The notes: generated from the letters alone by a model not told the origin. DNA of 64,000 bases from Thiocystis violascens DSM 198 (GCF_000227745.2 NC_018012.1:1521478-1585477), one strand, 5' to 3'. Numbered from the stretch's first letter, positions 52,967 through 62,797 are shown. Program-made: numbers and translations.

Positions 52967-54486
52967 TTCTACTTTGTTACTTTAATTCAAACGCATTGAC
53001 TATCCCGTCGCGGTCAGCTTGTAATAACGCTCGATATCCTTGCGCCTTTGCTCATGCCTGACCCGCATTTGCTGGATTCTTTTTTCGACCGCATCCGGAT
53101 CGTTGAGTAGTAAAGCGATGATGAGAAGCCGAAGATCACGGCAACTCACCAATGGATAATCGGTTTTGTGCAAAAGACGCTCTTTAACAATAAAGGACAG
53201 CGACAACATCACCAGCGCCATATGGTGGTGCCAGGCATTCCATTTTCTGACTTGATAATCTGACATTCCTAATTCGCTTTTGGCTTCTTGAAATGCCCGT
53301 TCAACCCAATAGCGCTGTGCTTGCATGTAAGCCAGCCTTTCGATCGGGGTGCTCCGATAATCGACATTACTGAGTGAGTATTTGATCTTGTTGTCCGCGT
53401 GATTTCGGCTGATGACCAATACCCGCTCGGTCACGCGCTCCGACTTGCCATCCCAAACCCACACGGGAGCGGTATGAACGGACAGCGTGATCGGCCCTTT
53501 GGCCCCATTGCGAACGGCCATCGTGCGCCATTGGAAAGGATAAAGATGGTCGGCATACCATCTCACTTGCGTGGGGTCGCGATCAGCTTGAAGTTTGGTT
53601 GGCTTTCGTCCTCGCCCAGCGGATTCCGGAACCGATAGAATGGGTTTGAGGGGATAGATCATCTGATCGCAATGAACATCAAGCAGAAAATTTAACCCTA
53701 TGTTATCTAAAGAAACACCAAGCTCTAACCCGTGTCCGTACAGGCCATCACCGCCCACCCAACCAATGTCTACGCCCGCCGCCAGATCGGATTGAATCAT
53801 CTCCAGTGCGAGTTCGATCTTCGTTTTAAACTGACGTGCCTCTTCAGGAATACCCGCTTGGTCACATCGCTTTAAATCAGCGGTCCAGGACGTTGGAAGG
53901 AACAACCGCTCATTAATTAACGTGCTCTGTGATTCCCAAACTAAGCTGGCATAAACGCCCACCTGGCAATTCTCAACCTTACCAATGACACCGGCATATT
54001 GCCGCGCGACGCCAACGGAATACTTGCCTTTCTTGAGATGCGCTGACTCATCAATGATGTAGCCGACATCCCGACCGCGATAATTCGGCTGATTCGCATA
54101 CAGACTTGAGGTGTCTTGGGCGATCGCACCGATGAGGTTTCCCGCCGACCACGGTGAATCTGTGATGAACTGTTGGATCCGTTGATAACCATCACCACCG
54201 GACACATCAATTTCTTCGTTGATGCGTTCGAGATTCCGTTTTCCGGCTTCAGTTTTGAGAAGACCCATGATGTAAGCTCGACTCAGTTCATGACCATCAG
54301 CTGTTTCGTTTTGAAAAAATTCGTGATAATCCTCCAGATGAGCGGAGAGGTTACCAACCATGTTTTTTAACATCGCATCGGTTTCGCTACCAATCGCGTT
54401 AGCCATGATCTGCCATTTCCAAATAAAATTTTCCCTGAAAATAATATTTGAAAATCATAAGCTTATGTCAAGCTAACAAAGTAGAA
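52967..54486 (-). mobile_element. IS701-family insertion sequence with 4-bp duplication
   Basis: A 1520-bp element. The ends share the 13-bp inverted repeat TTCTACTTTGTTA (52967-52979) and its complement (54474-54486). The flanking direct repeat is TTAC (52963-52966 and 54487-54490), the 4-bp size usual for IS701. It is AT-richer than the rest of the window. It splits the DUF2857 gene near its start. Confidence 0.88.
53000..54406 (-). CDS. IS701-family transposase
   Basis: A 468-aa DDE transposase. First acidic site in DVGYIIDESAHLKKGKYSVG (Asp near 120), second in VGGDGLYGHGLELG (Asp near 220) and Glu in RYWVERAFQEAKSELGMSDY (near 370). This last block, WVERAFQE-K-ELG-YQVR, is the IS701 hallmark. 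The frame is complete with normal length, and codon usage is AT-rich. Confidence 0.9.
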   Translation of the reverse strand: MANAIGSETDAMLKNMVGNLSAHLEDYHEFFQNETADGHELSRAYIMGLLKTEAGKRNLERINEEIDVSGGDGYQRIQQFITDSPWSAGNLIGAIAQDTSSLYANQPNYRGRDVGYIIDESAHLKKGKYSVGVARQYAGVIGKVENCQVGVYASLVWESQSTLINERLFLPTSWTADLKRCDQAGIPEEARQFKTKIELALEMIQSDLAAGVDIGWVGGDGLYGHGLELGVSLDNIGLNFLLDVHCDQMIYPLKPILSVPESAGRGRKPTKLQADRDPTQVRWYADHLYPFQWRTMAVRNGAKGPITLSVHTAPVWVWDGKSERVTERVLVISRNHADNKIKYSLSNVDYRSTPIERLAYMQAQRYWVERAFQEAKSELGMSDYQVRKWNAWHHHMALVMLSLSFIVKERLLHKTDYPLVSCRDLRLLIIALLLNDPDAVEKRIQQMRVRHEQRRKDIERYYKLTATG

Positions 54487-54495
54487 TTACAGAGG

Positions 54496-55098
54496 ATGAC
54501 CCAACAATTCCACGAAGCAGACTATGAGTGCGCGCTTCGACTTGGGCTCGATTGGGATGAGATTCGCGTATTGGAAGAGCTGTCGCTCCTGGACTTCCAT
54601 GTCCTGACGACACTGAGTCCGCACTTCATCCGGATCGACATCCAAATCGATCACGCGCAGCTCGATCTGGCCCTGCGCAGAGTCGTCGATCACAAGCGCA
54701 GCCAGGAAATCCAGCAGCGTCTCCTGGTGCACGGCGCGCCGCGACACCTGATGAGCCGGCTCTATGGCTGGATCCCGCAGCAATATCGCAGTCAGCGCCG
54801 GATGCTTCACCTGGATGAGGAGTTCCCTAACAGCGGACGTCCACCCAATCCCACCCTGACCGAGGAGGAGACCATCCTGACCCACTGGGACCATCTCGCC
54901 GATCTGGATTTGGCGGAGCGCTATCTGGAGACCGCCCTGGCGGCCAAGGTGAGCGTTCGCCAGGTCTGCCGTGCGCTCAGTCTGCGCGAGGAGCGCGAGC
55001 GTGAGGCTCTCGGCGCGACCGCCTCCGTGCGTCTACACGGGGTGGCATCCGGAGCCCATTCCCAATCGATATCCTCAATGACCAATAGGAGTCGATAG
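54496..55098 (+). CDS. DUF2857 family protein of a conjugative element, 5' end replaced
   Basis: A 200-aa protein that begins now at MTQQFHEADYECALRLGLDW, formerly residue 14 of a longer protein (see 52933). An in-frame TTG at 54448 inside the IS could add 16 residues. Core segments LSPHFIRIDIQIDHAQLDLA and RHLMSRLYGWIPQQYRSQRR fit DUF2857, found in integrative conjugative elements; its role is not established. It ends 3 bp before the next gene. Loss of 13 N-terminal residues may be tolerated. Confidence 0.7.
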   Translation: MTQQFHEADYECALRLGLDWDEIRVLEELSLLDFHVLTTLSPHFIRIDIQIDHAQLDLALRRVVDHKRSQEIQQRLLVHGAPRHLMSRLYGWIPQQYRSQRRMLHLDEEFPNSGRPPNPTLTEEETILTHWDHLADLDLAERYLETALAAKVSVRQVCRALSLREEREREALGATASVRLHGVASGAHSQSISSMTNRSR

Positions 55099-55101
55099 CC
55101 C

Positions 55102-55500
55102 ATGCGGCAGGCAATTCTCGACCTCATCGAGCGACTCGACGGCGGCGTGTCCTTTATCGAGCTGTGTCAGCGCATTGAGGGCTTCGCCGGCCAGCACGCC
55201 TGCACCCTGAATGGGCAACTCGTGCTCTGGGAAGGCCTCTCGGACGCGGGCATCGAGGCGCTCGGCCGCCTTCAAACGAGCGGTCTGATCGCCATCGTCG
55301 CCTGCAGTCCGCTGGTCTATCTCATTGATGGGCAGATGCTCCGACTGCCGATCGCCAAGCGCCGCAACCATACCTATCAGCGGCCCCATTGGTACCCGGT
55401 GACCCTCTCGACGCCCGCGCAGGTGGCGGCGCACACCGCGCCGCTATGCCAGTCACGACGCACGCGAGGGACGCCAAATCATGTCCCACGTTGCGCCTAA
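55102..55500 (+). CDS. Hypothetical protein of the transfer region
   Basis: A 132-aa protein with a winged-helix-like N-terminus (MRQAILDLIERLDGGVSFIE) and a central strand-rich part (VLWEGLSDAGIEALGRLQTS). The C-terminal 35 residues are basic and irregular. It starts 3 bp after DUF2857 with an AGGAG site and overlaps the traF-like gene by 20 bp, so it belongs to the transfer operon. I do not know its family. Confidence 0.6.
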   Translation: MRQAILDLIERLDGGVSFIELCQRIEGFAGQHACTLNGQLVLWEGLSDAGIEALGRLQTSGLIAIVACSPLVYLIDGQMLRLPIAKRRNHTYQRPHWYPVTLSTPAQVAAHTAPLCQSRRTRGTPNHVPRCA

Positions 55501-56500
55501 TCTCTGGCCCCGTCGTTGCAGACTTATGCTGCTTGTCTTGGCGCTGACGAACGCGCCTCATCTGGTGGCGGCAGAGCTCGCCCGGTTCTACGAGCGCCAG
55601 GCCGAGGGATGGTTCTGGTATCAGACTGAGCCTTCTGTACCGCCCCCCACGCCAACGGAGCCAGAGCCGGAATCAAAGAAGGAGCCACCTCCCACGCCGT
55701 CTTCGGAAACACCGGCCGGCAAGATCGCAGCCCCGCTCTCAGCGGCCTGGCTGCGCACCCATCTGGAGGACTACCGACTCCAGGCGATCGACGACCCCAG
55801 CCCGACCCGGGTCGCGCTCTACCTCTATCTGCAAAAGCTCGCCCTCGACAAGGCCTCGCGCTTCACCGAGAGCTTTCAGCGCGTGGTGCAGAGCGACCCC
55901 TATCTCGACGAGACCACCCGTCGACCGGTCGGCAACTATGCCAACCTGCTCAACCGCGTCGCCGGAGAGCAGCGCGACCAGGTGCTCCAGACGTTGGCCA
56001 AAGAAGCCGGGATCTGGCTCTTCTATCGGTCCGATTGTCCTTATTGCGCGGCCCAGGCGCCGGTGCTGCGCCTCCTTGCGCAACGCCAGGGCTTCGCCAT
56101 CCAGGCAATCGCGCTCGATGGCCGACCGCTGCCCGGTGACGTCTTCCCCGACTTCCGCCCGGATGCCGGACAGGCGCAGCGCCTCGGTGTCGTCTCCACC
56201 CCGGCACTGTTCCTGGTGCGACCACCGGACGGGGTCGTTTCGCTCGCCCAAGGGCTGCTGTCGCTCACTGATCTCGAGCAGCGCATCCTGCTCGCCGCCC
56301 ATGAGGCGGGCTGGATCGATGCGGACAGCTACGCCCGCACCCGCCCGCTGGTGGCCACGCTCTCGGCGGATGCGCCCGATGCATTCCCAGCAGAAGTGCC
56401 CGAGGATCCGATGGCCTTCCTCGCGCTGTTGCGTGATCGCGCGCGAGGAGACGCGCTGGCGGGTGAGGCCAATCCCATCGATCCGCTGGCCGGACCCTAG
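55481..56500 (+). CDS. traF: Conjugal transfer protein TraF
   Basis: A 339-aa exported protein of the F-type T4SS. A signal peptide ends near residue 31, followed by RFYERQAEGWFWYQTEP, a TraF hallmark, and a Pro/Glu-rich linker. The C-terminal half is thioredoxin-like with CPYC in LFYRSDCPYCAAQAPVLRLL (about 187-190) and the cis-Pro loop VVSTPALFLVR. TraF works in pilus assembly in the periplasm. The F-plasmid protein lacks a CxxC, while this one has it, so disulfide activity is likely. traH follows 12 bp later. Confidence 0.87.
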   Translation: MSHVAPNLWPRRCRLMLLVLALTNAPHLVAAELARFYERQAEGWFWYQTEPSVPPPTPTEPEPESKKEPPPTPSSETPAGKIAAPLSAAWLRTHLEDYRLQAIDDPSPTRVALYLYLQKLALDKASRFTESFQRVVQSDPYLDETTRRPVGNYANLLNRVAGEQRDQVLQTLAKEAGIWLFYRSDCPYCAAQAPVLRLLAQRQGFAIQAIALDGRPLPGDVFPDFRPDAGQAQRLGVVSTPALFLVRPPDGVVSLAQGLLSLTDLEQRILLAAHEAGWIDADSYARTRPLVATLSADAPDAFPAEVPEDPMAFLALLRDRARGDALAGEANPIDPLAGP

Positions 56501-56512
56501 ACGAGGTTTCCG

Positions 56513-57958
56513 ATGCTGAATCATGGTGCTCACCGGACTTGGCCGATGCTCGCAATGCTGGCGGCCCTTTGCACCGCCCTCCCCGTCCAGGCCGATCTGA
56601 GCGACGAGATGGACAGCCTCTTCGGCACCCTGGTCAATGTCACCGACCCCTCCGCGCACTTGGGGCAACGTCGGGGTGTACTCTCCGGCGGCTCGATCGT
56701 CTCGCGCAACCGCATCACCAACGTGCATCCCGTCTCCATCGTCCCGCCCTCCTACGAGGCCGGCTGCGGTGGCATCGACCTCTTCGGCGGCTCCTTCTCC
56801 TTCATCAACGTCGAGCAGTTCACCAACCTGCTGCGCTCGATCGCCTCCAACGCGGCGGGCTATGCCTTTCAGTTGGCACTCACCACCATGGCGCCCTCGG
56901 CGGCGGAGATTATCGAGCAGTTGCAGAAGAAGGTCGCCCAGATCAATGCCCTCTCAGCCAACTCCTGTCAGCTCGCCCAGGGTCTGGTGAACGATGCCGC
57001 CTCGGCCCTGACCGGCAAGCGCTATGGCGAGGCGAGCCTGATGGCCGACCTCTATGAAATCGGCGATGTCTTCGAGAACCGCTCAACGGTGACGGGCAAG
57101 GGACCGCTGGAGACGGTCTACGAGCAGGTTCCGGCGGCGGCCGCCAAGCAGTTCGAGGGCAACCTGGTGTGGAAGGCGCTGACCGATCATTCGGTGCAGA
57201 GCTGGTACAGCCACGGCGACAAGGCCCTACTTGAGGCGCTGATGAGCCTCACCGGAAGTTTGATTGTGGGCTCAGCAGGTGGCGGATTGGAGACGAGCGA
57301 TGACGGCGGCAAGAGTCTGCCGACCACCTACCTGGAGGCCACCCTGACGGTCAGCGACCTGCTCTATGGCAGTGGCGATGGCGATCTTCAGAAGGTCGTG
57401 ATCTGGCGCTGCGCTTCGCTCTCGGAGTGTCGCGAGCCGGCGCAGGAAAATGTGACCCTGGTGGGATTGATCCCACGGGTTCGTGCCTTGCTGATCGGCG
57501 ATGCCGGCGACGCGGGCCTGGTGCAGAAGTTCAAGCTCGGGATCGAGACCCTCTCGGCCGAGGAGCAGGGTTTCATGGAGCAGGTGCCCTGGGGCCTAGG
57601 CGGGGCCATCCGCACCCTCGCCCGCCAGGAGCCGGGCATGGCGCTGGCCTTCGCCGAGCATGCCGCACCCATCATCGCCATCGAGCTGGTCCAGCTCCTG
57701 GTGCGCGACATGCTGAGCAGCGTGCGTGTGGCGAGTGGCACCCTGCAGCACACCCATGCGACGGCGCTGATGCAACATCTGGCGGCGGTGCGCGAGGACA
57801 TCTGGACCGAGTACGACACCCTCGCCGCCCGCTACGGCAATCCCAATGAGCTGCTGGAGAGCTACCGCAATCTGCTCGCGCTCTATCAAGCGCCGAGCTA
57901 TCTGGACGTGATGCAGGCAACCGAGGGCCAGGGGGATGCGGAGCCGGGCCATGAGTGA
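56513..57958 (+). CDS. traH: Conjugal transfer protein TraH
   Basis: A 481-aa exported protein of the F-type T4SS pilus assembly. A signal peptide is followed by DLSDEMDSLFGTLVNVTDPS (about 28-47). The family block with GGSIVSRNRI and CGGIDLFGGSFSFINVEQFT (about 83-102) is well kept. A helical C-terminal part follows (about 380-470). TraH acts with TraF in the periplasm or outer membrane. It lies between traF and traG in the order seen in SXT- and F-like systems. Conserved Cys residues are present (CGG and ANSCQLA). Confidence 0.88.
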   Translation: MLNHGAHRTWPMLAMLAALCTALPVQADLSDEMDSLFGTLVNVTDPSAHLGQRRGVLSGGSIVSRNRITNVHPVSIVPPSYEAGCGGIDLFGGSFSFINVEQFTNLLRSIASNAAGYAFQLALTTMAPSAAEIIEQLQKKVAQINALSANSCQLAQGLVNDAASALTGKRYGEASLMADLYEIGDVFENRSTVTGKGPLETVYEQVPAAAAKQFEGNLVWKALTDHSVQSWYSHGDKALLEALMSLTGSLIVGSAGGGLETSDDGGKSLPTTYLEATLTVSDLLYGSGDGDLQKVVIWRCASLSECREPAQENVTLVGLIPRVRALLIGDAGDAGLVQKFKLGIETLSAEEQGFMEQVPWGLGGAIRTLARQEPGMALAFAEHAAPIIAIELVQLLVRDMLSSVRVASGTLQHTHATALMQHLAAVREDIWTEYDTLAARYGNPNELLESYRNLLALYQAPSYLDVMQATEGQGDAEPGHE

Positions 57959-58011
57959 GGGGTTCATGGCAGGAATCAGGCCACCGGTGCAGAAGCCGGG
58001 AGCACGCTAAG

Positions 58012-61000
58012 ATGTGGACCCTCTACTCGATCGGCGATCCGGTCTTTCTCCAGCAGGTGCTCAATGCCGTGGCCATGTTGTTCGGCTCGGCGGACTTCCT
58101 GCAGTTCGTCGCCATCGGCTTCCTGATCGGGGTTCTGATCATCGCCTTCCAGGGGCTGACCCAGGGGGCGCAGGGCATCCGCTTTCAGGGGATGCTGGTG
58201 TCCTTCCTGCTCTACGCCCTGCTGTTCGTACCGACGGTCTCGGTGACCATCGAGGGGGCCTATTCGGGCACCGCGCGGGTGGTCGATAACGTCCCACTGG
58301 GTCCAGCGGTGGTGGGCTCGGCGGTGTCGAACCTGGGCTATGGGGTGACACGGCTGTTCGAGCAGGTCTTCACCACGCCGACCCTGACCGAGCACGGCTA
58401 TGTCGATGCCTTGCAGGTGCTGGCAACGGTGCGCAAGACCGCCCTCTCGCGTCTGACCACGGGGGATGCCAACAGCCCGACCGAAGGGGCGGATGTCGAG
58501 CAGTCCTGGATCAACTATGTGGCCGATTGCGTGCTCTATGGCGTAGATCGCCAGATCAATGGGGCGAGCATAGACGCCATCCTGAAGGCGACGGATATGG
58601 ACGCCGCGCTGCAGACGCCGATCGTGACCGGGACGACCGAGCTCCAACTCGGCACCCCGCGCGAGCTCCTGCCCTGCGTCGATGCCTATAGCCGGTTGCG
58701 CAGCTACACCAATAGCCAGTTCATCCCCAAGTTCCGGCAGGCCCTAGCGGCCAAGCTCGGCACCGAGGCGGCTGCGGTCGACACCCGCGTCAATGGCGCC
58801 CTCACGGCCCTGTCGCGCGACGCGGTCGACGCCCAGCAGTACATGGTGATGGCGGCCCTGCTGCCGATGTTCGAGAAGGGGGTGGTGCAGTACTACCGCA
58901 ATCTCGGCGATCAGGCAGCGGCGACCCAGACCAGCCAGTCGATCCAGCAGCGCAACAGTCAGTGGGCGACCGAGCAGAACCTCTTCGTCGCCATCATGAA
59001 GCCGATGATGGTCTATTTCGAGGGCTTCATCTTCGCCATCGGTCCCTTCATGGCCTTCGCGATCGGACTCGGGCCGATCGGGATCTCCATGGTCGGGAAG
59101 TATCTGATCTTTGGGCTGTGGATCCAGTTGTGGATGCCGATCCTGGCGATCTCCAATCTCTATCTGATCCTCACGGCTCAGCGCGCCTTCGAGGCGCTGG
59201 CGGATCAGAACAGCGCGGTGTTGCCGTCGTTTCGGGCGCTCTATGAGAGCGATCTACTATTGCAGAGCTATCTCGGGACGGCTGGGATGCTGATCGCCTC
59301 GACCCCGGCGATCAGTCTGATGCTCATCTATGGCAGCGCCATCACCGCCACTCATCTGGCAGGACGGCTGCAAGGCGGTGACCACGTCAATGAGCGGCTC
59401 ACCGCCCCGGATGTGGTGCAGCCGAGTGCAGCCAGCACCGTCGGACCACTGATGCAGACCACCGCGCTCGGCGGTACCCACGCCCCTGGCGCGCAGGAGA
59501 TGGTCTGGTCGTTCAAGGCCGGGCAGTCGGCGCAGGCGACACTGCGCTCGGCCGAGGTCAGTGCCGAGCAGGCGCAAGAGAACTTCCAGAGCACCTTCGG
59601 GCAGGCATTCGTCCAGTCGGCGGCGGCGAATCAGCAGACAGCGACGCAGTATGCGTTGGGGCAGAAGTTCGATGCATCCTATAGCCGGGCAGATGCGGCT
59701 GTGGTGACAAGCGCCGAAGACCTTTCCAGGCGATTCGCGGAAACGAACATCAACAAAGAAGGCCTGGGCACTCTAATCAGTGCGGGCCTGAAAGGCGTCA
59801 TGGCCGGCGCGCCGCGAACCGGTCTGGCGAGCGACCTGACCGGCCAAATTCGGCAGCAGTACGACGTGTCAGACAGTCAGGCTGCGGAAATCGCGCAGGC
59901 CGTCGCCAGGAAGGTAACGACAGACCAACAGCTGAAAGCCGCCTTCACCGAAGGCTTGGCGGCCGACATCTCACGCAACCATGGGGAGTCGTACACCGAG
60001 GGGCTCACGCAAAGCGACACGTCGCAGTTGACACGAAGCGCCCAGAACGTCCTGAGTACGACGCACTCATACGAGCAGGCGGCGACCTTCGCCCGCTCGG
60101 TCGGCACGGACGCCAGCTTCAGCGCCATCGAGACCTCGGCGATGCTGCTCAGACAACCCGCGACGATAAGCCGACTGGAGCAAGCGATCGATCGTTTCGG
60201 CCTCTCGGGCGATGCCGCGCGCCAAGCCGACGGACTGCTCGCCGGTGGCGTGGTGGGCGATCCCGTGCAGGCCCGCGCTATCGCCGGCATGGGACTGCTG
60301 CTGGGCTTCTATGGCGGTGCACGCACGCAGACCATGACACCGACAGAGCGGCAGCAGGCAGAAACGGCGGCAATGCGCATCTATTCCGGCCTGCTCGGGG
60401 TGAACGTCCCCGAGGGACTCGACCCACGGGTCAATGCCACTCTTGCCAACGCGACGCCAGCACTGGGGAGCGTGCGGACGGCTGTGACCGCCGCCGGCTT
60501 GCACGATAGCCGGGACCGAGTCAGCGCGGGCTTGAGCGGCCTGCGCGTCAATGCAGATGGGACCATCGCCCAGGTGACGGCAGGCCCGGAGCAGGTGGAG
60601 ACCTTCGCGGCTGGCGCGCGTCAGTCGGCCGCGGACCAGGGAACCATCCAAGTCAATCGGCTGCGCGCGCAACGGCAAGCCGAGGTCCTGGAGACGATCG
60701 ACCAACGGGTCCAGCTGCCGGCACCCGTCGCGCGCACCGTCCAAGAGCACGTCGGTGGATTAATGATCCAACTGGGTGAGTCGGGCGCCCTCGTTCAAGC
60801 TGGAGTCACGGGCCTGGCCGGTCAGGCGTCGGCGAGTGCCGCAGCAGCGCTGGCCTATGGCCAAACCCTCTTGAGCGGCGCTGGCTGGGAAGCCGCCCGA
60901 ACGGCCGGCGAAGCCGCGGCAGGTGGGCAGGACGGTTGGACGCAAGCCCGTCAGACAATGGTCGAGGCACGCCTCGACGAGATTGCGGGCTATGGGCTGA

Positions 61001-61884
61001 CCGCCGCGCAGACCGACCTTTACCGAACAGCATCACAAACCACCCTGTTCGCCTTCGCCCCGAGTGAAGTCCAGCAGACAGCCCGCACGACAGTGATCGG
61101 GGAAGCGCCGTCAGTCGCGACCGGAGAGCAGATCGCCACCCTGATCGAGCGTGCAGTGACCACTCGAGACGACAGTGATCTGCGTCTGATCGGCGCGTAC
61201 AACCAAACGTACCAGGCCGACGATGCAGCGGAGCCGATCGTGCCCGTGGGGCACCTCGGAGAGCGCCTACGACTGCCGGCTGCCGTCGCCCTTCCGCATT
61301 CGTCATCCGCCGCAGGCGACGACGGAAAAAAAAACGCTAGCATCCCCTCCGCAGCCCAACTCGGTGAACTCCCGCTCCGACACCTGAGCGTCACCGAGGG
61401 CGCGCTTGGACAGGTCTTGAACCTGATCGCAGCTCCAGAATCCCACGGGAACTACAACGCCTGGTACCGCCACGCCGACCAAGACCAGGTGATCCTCTCA
61501 ACGCTGACCGTCAGCGAAGTACAGGCGCTACAGAGTCAATTGCTAGCGCAAGGAAATGGCGGCTCAGCAATCGGACGCTATCAGTTTCTTGCCGACACGC
61601 TCGCCGATCTGACGCAGCGCCTGCAACTCAGCGGCTCAGAGCCCTTCACCCCAGCCCTCCAGGACCGCCTCGCACTGACGCTCGCTCGCGACGCAGGCAT
61701 CAACGACTGGGCCACCGGGCGCCTCGACGACAGCAGCTTCGCCTACAGCCTATCGCAGATCTGGGCCGGCTTGCCGAAGGATGCCTCGAATCTCAGCTAC
61801 CATGCCAGCGTCGGCAACAATGCCGCCCAAATCGACTACCCTCGAGTGGTGGAAACGCTGGCGACCATTCGGCATGGTGATTGA
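58012..61884 (+). CDS. traG: Conjugal transfer protein TraG with lysozyme-like C-terminal domain
   Basis: A 1290-aa inner-membrane protein. TraG N-terminal region: helices at about 15-80 and 335-470 (IMKPMMVYFEGFIFAIGPFM, MVGKYLIFGLWIQLWMPILA), which mediate pilus assembly and mating-pair stabilisation. A long Ala/Gln-rich coiled-coil-like stretch fills about 480-1090. An A9 tract occurs at codons near 1104. The last 150 residues (about 1137-1287: IAAPESHGNYNAWYRHA, GGSAIGRYQFLADTLADLTQ) look like a lysozyme-type muramidase with Glu of PESHG as candidate acid. I used the ATG at 58012; a GTG at 57955 overlaps traH. Confidence 0.85.
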   Translation: MWTLYSIGDPVFLQQVLNAVAMLFGSADFLQFVAIGFLIGVLIIAFQGLTQGAQGIRFQGMLVSFLLYALLFVPTVSVTIEGAYSGTARVVDNVPLGPAVVGSAVSNLGYGVTRLFEQVFTTPTLTEHGYVDALQVLATVRKTALSRLTTGDANSPTEGADVEQSWINYVADCVLYGVDRQINGASIDAILKATDMDAALQTPIVTGTTELQLGTPRELLPCVDAYSRLRSYTNSQFIPKFRQALAAKLGTEAAAVDTRVNGALTALSRDAVDAQQYMVMAALLPMFEKGVVQYYRNLGDQAAATQTSQSIQQRNSQWATEQNLFVAIMKPMMVYFEGFIFAIGPFMAFAIGLGPIGISMVGKYLIFGLWIQLWMPILAISNLYLILTAQRAFEALADQNSAVLPSFRALYESDLLLQSYLGTAGMLIASTPAISLMLIYGSAITATHLAGRLQGGDHVNERLTAPDVVQPSAASTVGPLMQTTALGGTHAPGAQEMVWSFKAGQSAQATLRSAEVSAEQAQENFQSTFGQAFVQSAAANQQTATQYALGQKFDASYSRADAAVVTSAEDLSRRFAETNINKEGLGTLISAGLKGVMAGAPRTGLASDLTGQIRQQYDVSDSQAAEIAQAVARKVTTDQQLKAAFTEGLAADISRNHGESYTEGLTQSDTSQLTRSAQNVLSTTHSYEQAATFARSVGTDASFSAIETSAMLLRQPATISRLEQAIDRFGLSGDAARQADGLLAGGVVGDPVQARAIAGMGLLLGFYGGARTQTMTPTERQQAETAAMRIYSGLLGVNVPEGLDPRVNATLANATPALGSVRTAVTAAGLHDSRDRVSAGLSGLRVNADGTIAQVTAGPEQVETFAAGARQSAADQGTIQVNRLRAQRQAEVLETIDQRVQLPAPVARTVQEHVGGLMIQLGESGALVQAGVTGLAGQASASAAAALAYGQTLLSGAGWEAARTAGEAAAGGQDGWTQARQTMVEARLDEIAGYGLTAAQTDLYRTASQTTLFAFAPSEVQQTARTTVIGEAPSVATGEQIATLIERAVTTRDDSDLRLIGAYNQTYQADDAAEPIVPVGHLGERLRLPAAVALPHSSSAAGDDGKKNASIPSAAQLGELPLRHLSVTEGALGQVLNLIAAPESHGNYNAWYRHADQDQVILSTLTVSEVQALQSQLLAQGNGGSAIGRYQFLADTLADLTQRLQLSGSEPFTPALQDRLALTLARDAGINDWATGRLDDSSFAYSLSQIWAGLPKDASNLSYHASVGNNAAQIDYPRVVETLATIRHGD

Positions 61885-62059
61885 TCCGTCACCAACACAG
61901 CCCCCTGAGCACGTCAGACACTCGGACTTCTCTACCATAGCCCGCAGACTCCCCGGAGCCTTTCATCGATCAAGTTCCGGACAATGCGGTAACTTCGATC
62001 GACCACGAACAATCCTTATTGACTGCACGACATCTCAATCGCTCCCAACAAGGTTGCAT

Positions 62060-62380
62060 ATGCGCAGAGGTCAATCACGCGGAGGCTGGAAAGCGAGCCA
62101 TGTGCCCGTTATCGCCCTTTCTCTGTTCGTTGCCGGCCCTCTCGGGCTACTTCTGACGGCTCTGTTCTTTGTCTTTAGGAACGGAGAGTCCGCCGCGAGC
62201 ACGAACCCGATCGAAGTTGTCGATTCCCGCCAGGATACGCGCGAAACGTTAGGAAGCTGGCGTGACAACTTCGATCAGGATACCGAGGTGTACTTGTTAA
62301 ATCGTGACCACGAAGACCTACTGGAAATTATCACACGCCTGCGCGACGAGGACGACGCCCAGTCCATCAGTCGGTCCTGA
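62060..62380 (+). CDS. Small membrane protein downstream of traG
   Basis: A 106-aa protein with one hydrophobic segment (about residues 18-40: ALSLFVAGPLGLLLTALFFV), a short Ser/Asn part and an acidic C-terminal helix (RDHEDLLEIITRLRDEDDAQ). The start is ATG with an AAGG site. The upstream frame is open but lacks likeness to a protein. It is the last gene of the transfer block before IS debris. The function is unknown. Confidence 0.5.
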   Translation: MRRGQSRGGWKASHVPVIALSLFVAGPLGLLLTALFFVFRNGESAASTNPIEVVDSRQDTRETLGSWRDNFDQDTEVYLLNRDHEDLLEIITRLRDEDDAQSISRS

Positions 62381-62797
62381 GTGCACGCGATACCAATCCA
62401 CTCCGTTCGATGATGCGACGCAAAACGCCAGCGATGACGGTCTTGTAACCATGAAAGCCGTCAGTGCCAACCAGAACGTCAGCGACTGCAGCACGCGGGG
62501 AACGGTCACTCGAACCACTGGACTCGGTGACGGCCGCGCCCCCACTGCGGTCACTGGGGTCGGGTATGGCGACAGTCTGGACTCGGCCAACAAAAGACAT
62601 CGGGTCTAAGGCGGGAGCGGGGAGCATTGGTCCACAAACCGGACCTAGAGTGGCTGAGCAAGTCATACAGGAGGCGCGTTATGCCGGGCGCCATCATGCG
62701 AGTCGACGTTTACCGGGGCATCCGGCGAGAAGCCACTGACTCTCATACCAGCATGTCGCGGACATCGTCCGGCTCGAGCGGCCCGCTGCGCGCGAAC
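62381..62797. other. Stretch without a recognised intact gene
   Basis: About 417 bp. On the minus strand the segment around 62370-62500 reads DVLVGTDGFHGYKTVIAGVL, followed by a basic helix, which may be a trace of an unknown gene. Nothing else was seen. It precedes the IS630 remnant. Confidence 0.35.

Noticed and set aside
62464..62739. A short plus-strand frame after the traG block
   Set aside because: Thr/Arg/Gly-rich without motifs or ribosome site; treated as non-coding.
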